Shown here: positions 48,338 through 57,986 of the stretch, one piece after another
How positions within the stretch are numbered: position 1 is the stretch's first letter
Layout: every line of letters starts with the position of its first letter
Source of the DNA: Tubulanus polymorphus
Taxonomy: Eukaryota; Nemertea; Palaeonemertea; Tubulaniformes; Tubulanidae
Direction: 5' to 3'
Assembly: GCF_964204645.1 (NCBI RefSeq)
Contig: NC_134026.1
Coordinates: forward strand, 27,980,650 to 28,044,649
Length of the DNA: 64,000 nt
The notes under the pieces: generated by a model
The model's database searches: none
What the model was told of the DNA's origin: nothing
Seen by the model: only the letters and a program-made list of their open reading frames with translations
Program-made: the position numbers and the translations under genes

Positions 48338-48978
48338 TTTAAACGTCGAGTCGCAGATAAATATGAATACTCTCCAAAAAATTAAAAATTTTGGGCTAAA
48401 AAATTCACCGTGTTCCTTTTACAAGGAGGCTGCCATATTGTGGGCGATCCTAAATTACGGTCTTATGGCTTCGAATTGCATCCTACAAATATTGAATATT
48501 GGTATAAATACGGGATTCGAACCAACTGTGACAATTTCACACTCCAACATCCACCAGATATTCGGCGTATTGTGCAACGTGCTCTAGCGCTGTTTGACAT
48601 GGACATGCCTCACTGATTTTATTTACGGTAAGCAAAACATAGACTTATCACACTAGTAGTAAGGACAGACCTAGCCGAAGCCGCTTGCTGACAGTGACCT
48701 TTTAGAGGCAATAGTTAGTATACTGTCCGTGGTGGCTTGTCTCAATAAAATTAAATTGAATTAGTGCCAACAGAACAACAATCTCATTCTCAATGACAAT
48801 GTGCCGTGTGTGTGTGGTGTGTAAAAAAGATTATGAAATGTGTATTCGTGACGACGACATTTAACTGATAGCCATAAACTGTTTTGTTTTTTGCAGATTG
48901 TGGTGAGTGTGTTAAATCCTACCTTCAAATAATTCTTGAATTGAAAGTTGAAAATAAGAAAGTCAAAGAACGAAGACG
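48338..48978. promoter_or_regulatory. Candidate bidirectional promoter, DOHH / CTU1
   Basis: 641 bases between divergent start codons. It includes a reverse B-box-like GGATTCGAACC near 48513-48523 without tRNA folding. A TTTGCAG acceptor-like site near 48890-48897 suggests CTU1 may have a non-coding 5' exon. Promoter role is inferred from position. Confidence 0.4.
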
Positions 48979-50004
48979 ATGCCTCGGCGCAAATGTGGAT
49001 TATGCGAGAAATCTGCGATCCTAAAGAGACCGAAGACCGGGGATACTTTATGTAAAGAATGCTTTTTCTGGTCGTTTGAAGAAGAGATTCACCATACGAT
49101 CGTATCGGCCGAATTATTCACTCGCGGTGAAACAATCGCGATCGGCGCTTCAGGCGGAAAAGATTCCACCGTATTGGCGTACGTGATGAAATTACTGAAC
49201 GAACGATACGATTACGGTTTGAATTTGCTTCTCGTGTCGATCGACGAAGGCATAACGGGATACAGGGACGATTCTTTAGAAACCGTGAAGCGTAATGAAC
49301 AGCAGTACGACATGCCTTTGAAGATTGTATCGTACCGGGAACTTTACGGTTGGACGATGGATTCGATTGTCGAAGCGGTCGGGCGGAAAAATAATTGTAC
49401 GTTTTGCGGTGTTTTCCGTAGAAATGCCCTCGATCGCGGCGCCGTGTTGGTGAAAGCCGATAAAATAGTGACGGGTCACAACGCCGACGATATAGCCGAG
49501 ACGGTCATCATGAATATACTACGCGGTGATATTGCCAGATTGAGAAGGTGTACGTCGGTATCTACCGGTTCAGAAGGGATGTTGCCTCGTTCGAAGCCTT
49601 TTAAATATACGTACGAGAAGGAGATAGTGATGTACGCGTATTTTAAGAAATTGGATTATTTTTCGACGGAATGCGTGTATTCTCCGTACGCTTACCGCGG
49701 ATACGCTCGAGCTCTCATCAAAGATCTGGAATCTATTCGCCCCAGTACGATTATCGATATCATACATTCCGGTGAGAGTCTGACGGTTAAAAAAGACGTT
49801 AAAATGCCCGTGCAAGGTCGATGTACGCGTTGCGGATATATATCCAGCCAGTCTGTTTGTAAAGCTTGTGTCCTGCTCGAGGGACTGAATAAAGGACTTC
49901 CGAAGTTAGGCATCGGAAAAACGCACAAAGTTCGAAGGTTGGCTGGTTTGAGTGAAAATGATTCTTTGTCGGATTCATCGACTAAACAAATTCCTGAATT
50001 CTAG
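48979..50004 (+). CDS. CTU1: Cytoplasmic tRNA 2-thiolation protein 1
   Basis: Catalytic subunit (NCS6/ATPBD3) that adenylates and thiolates wobble U34 of Lys, Glu and Gln tRNAs, acting with CTU2 and the URM1 sulfur relay. One uninterrupted coding exon of 341 aa, close to human (348). N-terminal zinc CxxC pairs are C6/C9 and C25/C28. The PP-loop SGGKDST is at 58-64. [11 protein letters not shown] holds the catalytic/Fe-S Cys pair, [11 protein letters not shown] follows, and C-terminal [16 protein letters not shown] is a second metal site. MPRRKCGLC is the expected start. It is intronless although its neighbours average about 12 coding exons; the frame is intact, so this is not a decayed retrocopy. 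Confidence 0.96.
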   Translation: MPRRKCGLCEKSAILKRPKTGDTLCKECFFWSFEEEIHHTIVSAELFTRGETIAIGASGGKDSTVLAYVMKLLNERYDYGLNLLLVSIDEGITGYRDDSLETVKRNEQQYDMPLKIVSYRELYGWTMDSIVEAVGRKNNCTFCGVFRRNALDRGAVLVKADKIVTGHNADDIAETVIMNILRGDIARLRRCTSVSTGSEGMLPRSKPFKYTYEKEIVMYAYFKKLDYFSTECVYSPYAYRGYARALIKDLESIRPSTIIDIIHSGESLTVKKDVKMPVQGRCTRCGYISSQSVCKACVLLEGLNKGLPKLGIGKTHKVRRLAGLSENDSLSDSSTKQIPEF

Positions 50005-50527
50005 ATGTGACGAACACCAAAAGGAATATTTATCACAATTAGTACTTTTGTATTTATAGTACTTGTACTTGGATCAATATTCAAAATAGTCTATGTAAAA
50101 CGGTAGCAGATCTAGATCCCTCAAGTGTCCTCGAGAATTTTAGCCCAACTTAAAACGGTAGCAGATCTAGATCCCTCAAGTGTCCTCGAGAATTTTAGCC
50201 CAACTTGAGAGACCTATTATCTTTTAAAATAAATTTCTGACACAAAGAGGTCTACTAGAGACTAGAGATCTGCTCCTGTTAGATGTACATTGATTACCAA
50301 TGTGAACAGATCAAGAAGAATTGACTAATAACAATCCCAAATAATTCCATCTAATTGAATAGATACGCAGCTTGTCACCATGATTATTAGATTTGTATAA
50401 ATATGAATATAACACAATATCAAAAATATAATAAATGGACGGAAAACCATGTCAGATCACATTAATTTCACTATCGAGAGATTCATTTGGAATAATGTTA
50501 CTAATTACGATAGTTATTATGAAAATA
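50005..50527. other. Convergent spacer, CTU1 / CARD-TPR gene
   Basis: CTU1 3' UTR containing a 55-bp tandem duplication, with a poly(A) signal at 50228-50233, then the CARD-TPR 3' UTR. No gene. Confidence 0.5.
50097..50206. repeat. Perfect tandem duplication, 2 x 55 bp
   Basis: Unit AAAACGGTAGCAGATCTAGA... at 50097-50151 is repeated identically at 50152-50206, about 95 bases after the CTU1 stop, probably inside its 3' UTR. Confidence 0.95.
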
Positions 50528-53500
50528 TCAAACTTCATTCAAGAAATTGAATTTGATTTCATCTTTTGCTTTTATCAACAGATCACGCAGGGCATCAAAT
50601 GTTTTCATGAACTGCTCAAATGATTCTGGCTTCTTTATCAAGTCTTCCCAAGTTGTCTGTGTAAAAGGTTTGCTGTTAGTCAGCCACTTCGACATTTTGT
50701 CCGAATAATTGTCATGTTCCGAATCATCTGTTGATTTGCAAGCTTCTAGGAGATTGATGAAAGCATCGTGCATCCATTTAACATAAATACCACCAGTGTC
50801 TGAAATATCAACAATATGTATGGTACTAAAATCAGCACTATTCTAGATTTCACGAGGGTTTCTTATTGAATACTCACCAATCCTTTCTAGACTTTTTTCT
50901 AAGTATGTCAGAGCTTCTAACGGTCTTTGTGTTCGCAAGTAAAATCTCCCAATCACAGCATAAGCTTGTTTATGATAACAACTTGAACTATTCAAGCAGA
51001 TTTTAAACCTTTCCAATACATCTAGGTATTCATTTTCTGCTTCTTCAGTCCTAGAAATTCATTAAAGTATTTGGCTACTGTACAATGAAAATAAAAGTCA
51101 AAGAAATTCAAAGTTTACGTGCATTAAGATATCTAATAAATGACAAACCTTCCAGTTAAGAATAAAACATCAGCAAGTTTTAAACTCGACATTCCACTCC
51201 TCCAACTAATATCACCATATTTGGAGACACAAGTATTCATGCTTGTTTTTGCTTCGGTTTCTGCGATAACTACAGCAGTTTTCCAATCATTCGAGTTCAT
51301 CTCACTTCTTCTAGCTTTGATAATCATGCAAGACACTGCAAATTAGATTGATTCAAATAATCCATATTGTGAAATATTGAAGAATTTTGTTTTATATACA
51401 TGTAGTACTACTGTACCTACCTAAATTTTCCTGAAAAGTTGCCAATGAAGGATGCATACTTCCGAGGCAATTACCAGCTATTTGATAAGCAGTATTTGCG
51501 TGTTGCAGATATGCGTCTTTATCAAATGATTCTGCGACTTGAAGAGCAGTGGACACAGCTAAATGTGTATGAGCAAGCACAACTGATTCGACAGTGGTAG
51601 CCACTGGATTTTCCTGAAGTAAACATAAAAAGGTTGTTTTACTGGTAGAGAGGCCTACCGGTATGTACATAAGAAACTCTTGTGTTACTAAATAACTTAC
51701 TGAATTATCTATTACACCATAAATCTTCTTTGCCAAATTCAATGTCATCTGTAAATGAATACGACTAATTAATACGATAACAGTAATACAGGTGATAGAA
51801 AGGTGGAGATATACATGTATAATTATTTTTACCTTGGCAATGTTGATTCCTTCTTCATCCATGATGAATGCATTTGAAAAGTCAATATAATTCAGCAATG
51901 ACTTTACAAATACCGGATGATTCATACCAAATATTTCACTACAAAAATACAATATTCCTAAGTTCTATATCCAATCTAAAATGACACATCTAAAATTTGT
52001 TGTCAAACTCACCAGGCCTGTTGAACAGCGTGTTTGGCCAACATGCCTGCTTTTTGGATCTGCAGCCTGTGAATATATGCTTGAGTGGCAATGCATAAAA
52101 CATCAATGAATTGGTTTTCATTTACAGTTTTAACATTCTGAAAAACAATAAACCTTCATTAACAAAACTGCTCAGACATTATTCTTTATAAAAATCAAAT
52201 ATCAGTAATTAATGCAATAACACAGACCTTCAGTGCTTTATGTGCCCAATCAAGTCCAGATATGTGGTTCCCATATTTCTGTTGTAAGTAACTCAACTCT
52301 AAATAGTATCCGGTTTTATCAAGGATATCCTGTCCGAATGACATCAACTCAATAACATGACCAACTTGAAGCGCTATGTTTAATGCACTATGGGCTGATT
52401 TGTATTCATGGTTTATGTTTCTGACATGCGCAAGTTTCACGGATGCTTCATATGTGGAAGTTAATGTTTCTAAACACTGATAACTGGCTAGGTATCTCAG
52501 CACAGTTGCCATTACTATTTCAGCTTCGTTATGGCTACCATATTCTTGTAACAGATCGAAGAACTTGAAACCCAGTTTAACAATCAAATCTCGATTTTCA
52601 GGGATTTTTGCCGATCCCACTGTAGTTGCAAAGTTACAGAATGATGTTGTCAAACACTTGATTGGTTCCACCAAATAGAGCAGTTTCATTTGGTTCAGAT
52701 ACTTGATCAATAAAAAGTAATTTTTCACATCAGACAAAAGTTCTTGAACTGCCTCAGCCATACAAAATACAAAACCATCCGGTAATTTACCAGAACTGTA
52801 GGCTACGAAAGTGACTTCAAAATTTTGGATATGTAATAGAGCTAACTTTTCATCAGAAAGTTGTTTTAAGTCAGCTGCATTTTTACTATTCTTCAATCTC
52901 TGAAAATGTTCTTCTGGATGATGGATACTGGATTTAAGTGGTTCATCAATCCAGAAATCGACCATTCCTCTAACATGAACACTTCTGTTAGTGTCTGTTT
53001 CTCCCTCATTATTCGTGATGTCATCATTATTTTTCTGTTCTTCATTTTCTTCATCAATTTTAAGCTTTGCTTGAATGTCAGGAAGTGGATCGTATCTCGG
53101 ATACTGAAGATTAGGAGAGGTCAGATATAGTGTACTTGGACTGTAGGCGAGCTCACCAGGTCTCCTTATGATGGTATTATCCAAGAAACCAAGCAAGGCG
53201 TTATACTTTAGGCGGATATGTGGCTCAACTGAACAAGTACTGAGGGCACTGTAAAAATGTTTATACCATGTTGAGCTATGTGATCGACATGCTAGAAGAT
53301 CAATCAACCATCGGACTTTTTCTTGACGAGTTTCACCAGATAATATCAGTTCAACCTCCTTTTCTTTCAACACTTGGCGACTCTTCAAATAATCTAGTAC
53401 ATCCTCAACTCGAAGCACTTGTAATATGGAAACTCTGTTGACTTTAACTCGCATAACATTCTGAGTATTTATACTGTTAAGATCTTCTGGTTTTGGTATT

Positions 53501-53650
53501 TTGAAACTGAAATTAGAAAGAGTAGGCCTAATAATTCTACTATTAAGTCATTAGATTAAAATGGTCCTGATGCTAGCCTTGAAAAAGAAAGAAAACATAC
53601 TTTCTGTGTCTTTTATCACGAGGCTCTGATCGGGTACAAGTAGACGTCAT
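50528..53650 (-). CDS. CARD domain fused to APPBP2-like TPR protein
   Basis: Nine coding exons: 53601-53650, 52228-53506, 52013-52137, 51833-51938, 51701-51748, 51421-51613, 51149-51335, 50878-51050, 50528-50799; 810 aa with unbroken phase. Residues about 36-125 read as a caspase-recruitment (CARD) death fold: VEDVLDYLKSRQVL, then ETRQEKVRWLIDLL, then WYKHFYSAL, the helix 1-5 pattern of APAF1/CRADD CARDs. After an acidic linker (about 165-200), the rest follows the helical repeats of APPBP2/PAT1, a kinesin-light-chain-like Cullin-2 substrate receptor: LAHVRNINHEYK resembles LLHVRNGNCKYH, and MNHPVFVKSLLNY resembles KHPKYSDTLLDY. Human APPBP2 (585 aa) has no CARD. A role linking death-fold signalling to ubiquitin ligase or cargo adaptors is inference. 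It is divergent enough to be a paralogue rather than APPBP2 itself. Divergent from CLPP. Confidence 0.82.
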
Positions 53651-54105
53651 ATCTAAATCTAGTTTCTCTGATTTATGAAATTCATTCCTTGAAAAATGAC
53701 GATGAAAAATGATTTACATTTTTTCTCGGTGCAAGTTTGTTGACATTAACGACACACGATTGTCAAAATTCAGGTTCGAATCCCAGATACAAATTCATTT
53801 TTTTAAACTTCAGTTTCATACTCTGTACATCATTTAATATATTGATATTGAAATTTATTTCTAGTGAAAGAACAAATAAATCCCAGACAATCCATAAATG
53901 AAAAGGCCTGTATTCATTAAAACGTTCGAGTAATCTACAGGATTCGAGCTTGAATATTTGCCGGTTCATTGCGTAAATGAATCAAGTAACATTCTCTACA
54001 TTATAACGTCGTTCTGCGCTTATCGATCACCTTGTATATAATCCGCTCTATTATTGAAGGATTCTTATTTTTGCCAATAATTACTAAAAACATAACACAG
54101 AAACG
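53651..54105. promoter_or_regulatory. Candidate bidirectional promoter, CARD-TPR / CLPP
   Basis: 455 bases between divergent starts. It carries a B-box string GGTTCGAATCC near 53773-53783; another occurs inside CLPP intron 1 near 54249-54259. Neither has pairing arms of a tRNA. Promoter role inferred from position. Confidence 0.4.
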
Positions 54106-55354
54106 ATGAGTATTGGTTCTGGTATATTGCGGGTATGATATTTTCTTTTCTTCGTGCGTTAAAAAGAGCGTGAACCCTAACTCCTAGTAAGGCCGATGGT
54201 CAATGTTGCTTGAAAAAGCTGATATTGTATAACTTTTGTGTACATATAGGTTCGAATCCCGCATTTCGACTAGTTTTCTCATGAAAATGTACTGGAAATA
54301 TTTTTGCTCCTTTTTTAAAGAGTACTGCGAAGGTTTTATTTTCAAAACTGCCTCAGCAGATCAACAGAACTACTCAACAACTCGGACTTCATAGTTCAGC
54401 TAAGCGATGTATGCCAATGGTACCTATAGTCATCGAACAGACAGGCCGCGGTGAACGTGCTTATGATATATATTCTAGATTACTCAAAGAACGAATCATT
54501 TGTTTAATGGGTCCTGTGAGTTAATTACACATTGTTTTATAAACGTAGTTTCAAATGGCTGAACCCATATTTTGATAATTGAGTACTTTTGTAATTTCAG
54601 ATAAATGATGATATATCTAGTTTGGTAGTTGCGCAACTGCTGTTTCTTCAGTCAGAGAGCATGAAGAAACCAATTCATATGTACATAAACAGTCCAGGTA
54701 GATAAAACAAATTAAGCTTACACCGCACGGCAGGGAATCCGCAATATAGCATTCTCTATTGGATATTTATTACAGGTGGTTCAGTGACAGCCGGACTCGC
54801 TATTTATGACACGATGCAGTATATTTTACCACCTATTGAAACTTGGTGCGTAGGACAGGCATGTAGTATGGCATCACTGCTTTTGGCCTCTGGTAGTCCG
54901 GGAATGCGTCACTCTTTACCCAATGCAAGAATCATGGTTCATCAACCATCAGGCCAAGCTGCTGTATGTATTCACCCAATATCGCCCGGTTTGGAAAAGA
55001 ATTTTCAACATCCATTATAGCTGTATTTTTCAACATCGTAGGGTCAAGCAACAGACATTCAAATTCAAGCGGAAGAGATTTTAAAATTGAAGAAACAAAT
55101 CAATGAAATCTATGTCAAACATACAAGTCAACCAATACAGACTATAGGTAATATTACCCAGTGGTTGAAAGAGTTCATTTTAAAGCAAATTGCGTTGTTA
55201 CAATGTTATTTTGTTTGTTGCAGAATCAAGTATGGAAAGGGATAAATTCATGAATCCGATTGAAGCCAAAGAATTTGGGCTTATCGATAAAGTACTTGAG
55301 CATCCACCATCTCCTGGTCGTCAAGAAGAAAATAATGACAAGAACAAATCTTAG
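54106..55354 (+). CDS. CLPP: Mitochondrial ATP-dependent Clp protease proteolytic subunit
   Basis: Serine peptidase of the mitochondrial matrix ClpXP complex. Six coding exons: 54106-54132, 54321-54515, 54601-54697, 54776-54963, 55042-55147, 55224-55354; 247 aa. The first about 45 residues are Arg/Ser/Thr/Gln-rich and lack acids until [22 protein letters not shown], so they look like a matrix targeting peptide. Catalytic triad: Ser137 in [11 protein letters not shown], His162 in RIMVHQPSG, and the Asp of MERDKFM. Animal ClpPs usually read GQAASMGSLLL, so Cys136 and Ala139 are substitutions beside the nucleophile. The C-terminus KVLEHPP matches the family, then a short Lys/Asn tail. AATAAA follows at once (55357-55362). 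Tail-to-tail with the zinc-finger gene. Confidence 0.95.
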
Positions 55355-55472
55355 TAAATAAATGTACATATTAAATAGATTATTGTTTATTGATGTTTTT
55401 ATCTTCGTGGCATATGTCAGGAAATTCCATATCTCAATTTTACATTATGGCTTACCGGGAAAACAAATATCA

Positions 55473-57065
55473 TTAACATGTATCATTCTCTACAATTTTT
55501 ACTGTCATACAAACACGTTCAGCTAAATGATCCTCATATAATTGTTTCCTAGAAAACCCTTTATTACAATTTTGACACTTAAACCTCTGAATCTCACAGT
55601 GAACAGTATCCATATGCATTTTACAGTTTTCTTTACTTTTGAACATTTTGGTACAGATATCACACGTAAATGGGCGTAGGTTTGTATGCGTGCGTTCATG
55701 TATCTGAAGATGGTAATTACGATTGAAACACTTTCCACATGTTTTACAAGCAAACGATTTGATTTTATCATGTACTGATTCGACATGATGTTTTAAAGTC
55801 GTTTTACCTTTGAACGATTTATTACATCGTGTACATGGGTAAACTCGTGGAAAGTATGTTTTTTGATCAGGATTGCCTTCATTGTGGACGCTTTCGATAT
55901 GCTCGGATAACCACAGTTTCAAAGAAAATCGCCGTTGACATATTTCACAATGAAATTGGTACTTTTTCATGTGAACAGAATTCATATGTCTTGCCAAATT
56001 CGTTTTCAATTTGAAATGTTTCCCGCATTCTAGGCAACAGTGCTTCGATTCTCCATGAGTTCGTTTCATATGAGTTTTCAGATCATAAACAGACTTCCCA
56101 CAAACACTACACAAAGTTCTATCAACTCTATTGTTATTATTTTTCACATGAGAAACAGATTCATCTACAACACTGAGTATTCTAATATTGTTTAGATTTT
56201 GTAAAGTTTGGTTATTGTGCTCATTTTGATCGGACTGTTCAGTTGACATACCGGTAAGGCTGGAGGAGGAATTTGAATTTTTCTTAACAAATTTATCCGT
56301 TAGAGTCGATAAAGTGGATCGATTTATTGTACATTCACCAACATTTAGACCGAGATTATTTTTAGAGAATTCCTCAGCATTTTGAAGTGATTGTTCTTCA
56401 TTGGACTGAGTATTTGCGGATGGTAGTACTTCAGAAAGTCTAGTTCCAAAACCAGTGCATTTGGATTGCATTGCTATCAGATCTTTAGCTAATAATGTAG
56501 TTTGGACGCCACATTCTCCAACAATACTCCGTGTGCCATTAACAATTGATAGGTTGTGAACTATCTGGCAAGATTTCAAGTGTTCTAAGTTTGCCTTGGA
56601 CATGCCACTGATTGGAAAAGATTTGATACAAGCTGAAGGAGGACTCGTATCATAGCTGTTGTCAGTTTGTGTACAGTTATCCATGAAATTCAGTTCAGAT
56701 AACAGAGATAATTCAGGGGTTTGAATAGCTGGTATAGCACAGCAACCAGTCCCACCATCCTCCTCATGATCAATCGTCAACACGTCTTTACCTTTTACAA
56801 TAATTGAACAATATTCAGTCTCTCTACTGACCGATATACTTAAGTCACCACATTCGATAGACAGACGGTTGTTGACTTTCAACGTTGAAAAGATTTTCAG
56901 AAGTTGAAATTCCATGCGCAATATAAGCTTATTAGCAGGATTCGGAGGAGGTGATTCACAAATGTTTTTAAGTAATGGTGCACCAACAAGAAGAGGATCC
57001 CATGGCATCTGTTCATCATTTGTGGTCATCGTGATAGTTGAGAGGATGTACGTACTAATTACCAT
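55473..57065 (-). CDS. C2H2 zinc-finger protein, seven fingers
   Basis: One uninterrupted exon of 530 aa. The N-terminal about 320 residues are Ser/Asn/Thr-rich without a recognised domain. Seven tandem fingers fill about 323-525: CSVCGKSVYDLKTHMKRTH, CLECGKHF, CEICQRRF, CTRCNKSF, CKTCGKCF, CDICTKMF and a final CQNCNKGF finger that ends in Cys rather than His (C2HC). Linkers are mostly non-TGEKP. Probably a sequence-specific nuclear DNA-binding factor; no orthologue can be named. A second in-frame Met at codon 13 (57029) begins MTTNDEQ and may be the real start, since the first 12 residues are unusually hydrophobic. Reverse AATAAA at 55386-55391. Confidence 0.85.
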   Translation of the reverse strand: MVISTYILSTITMTTNDEQMPWDPLLVGAPLLKNICESPPPNPANKLILRMEFQLLKIFSTLKVNNRLSIECGDLSISVSRETEYCSIIVKGKDVLTIDHEEDGGTGCCAIPAIQTPELSLLSELNFMDNCTQTDNSYDTSPPSACIKSFPISGMSKANLEHLKSCQIVHNLSIVNGTRSIVGECGVQTTLLAKDLIAMQSKCTGFGTRLSEVLPSANTQSNEEQSLQNAEEFSKNNLGLNVGECTINRSTLSTLTDKFVKKNSNSSSSLTGMSTEQSDQNEHNNQTLQNLNNIRILSVVDESVSHVKNNNNRVDRTLCSVCGKSVYDLKTHMKRTHGESKHCCLECGKHFKLKTNLARHMNSVHMKKYQFHCEICQRRFSLKLWLSEHIESVHNEGNPDQKTYFPRVYPCTRCNKSFKGKTTLKHHVESVHDKIKSFACKTCGKCFNRNYHLQIHERTHTNLRPFTCDICTKMFKSKENCKMHMDTVHCEIQRFKCQNCNKGFSRKQLYEDHLAERVCMTVKIVENDTC

Positions 57066-57986
57066 TTAACTACAATAGATGAGATACCGGTTTAGTAGGT
57101 ACTATATAAAACAGTTTAAAAAAAAATCTAAAATACAAGTATTCTGTCGTAAACGAACTGTCAGCGTGAGATTAATCGAAACCTACCAAAGGAAATACTG
57201 GGTTTTCCCAAAAAAGCTTGCACTTCAAATTGTTCAAAACTAATTCATGAAATGTCGGCATATGTTTTTCATAATTTCATACATTTTACTCCTCATCATT
57301 ATTTATAAAAACAAAAAAGAAGATTTACGCAAAATCTGTCTAAGTGTTGAGATATAAAAGATGATCTAAAAATGATCATTCATTGTAAATGTTTCATCAT
57401 CGATTCAGTACTGAGTGATTGATTGAAGGTCATGTGACCAGCAACGGGAATAGTTTAAAGATGGCGGACGATGAGTAAATTGTAAAACTGGCTAATTGAA
57501 AAAGTAAATTTCTCGTAGTTTTAGCCTCGTCGGATATTGATCATCATAATGCACACCAGAAACTGCAATATAAAGCCCAGAGTGTTTCCACATAACATTT
57601 TTTTTTAGTCAGATATGATTTTATTTCCGTTTGCGAATATAAGAATGATGTCGATGTTTTCTTTCGTATAGAAAGTCAATTCAATTCATTCTATATTATC
57701 ATCACTCAAGCCTATGCCCTACTGCTTAATTTAATTCATTCATAAATTTGCCCCTCTCAAGACTTACATGACAGACAGTGTCTTTGTGACTCAGTCCCAC
57801 ATTAAGTACATTGTCATTGCTCAGTATTTCTTGCTAGTTACCTGGGTAGTGTGTGCTTTTATAATCGGACGGGCTTACCAAACGTGAAAATATCCCATCA
57901 TCGTGAAACTAAACCACAGACAGGTTACTGACTATATTTTTCCATGCTCACTGAAATCACATTTTTCAATTTCAGAAACAAAGAAG
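57066..57986. promoter_or_regulatory. Divergent region, ZNF / AGBL5, with probable AGBL5 5' UTR
   Basis: 920 bases between divergent starts. A clear acceptor (TTTCAATTTCAG, 57964-57975) sits 11 bases before the AGBL5 ATG, so AGBL5 has at least one upstream non-coding exon in this region. GCAACGGG and GATGGCGGACG near 57440-57475 may mark its transcription start area. Nothing else recognised. Confidence 0.45.

Noticed and set aside
48979-50004. CTU1 as a processed pseudogene or bacterial contamination
   Set aside because: Frame intact over 341 codons, all metal and PP-loop motifs kept, eukaryotic-type sequence, and no poly(A) remnant found.
53773-54259. Possible tRNA genes from GGTTCGAATCC B boxes at 53773 and 54249
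   Set aside because: The bases beside the T-loop do not form the required stem and no D-arm, anticodon arm or acceptor stem could be built.
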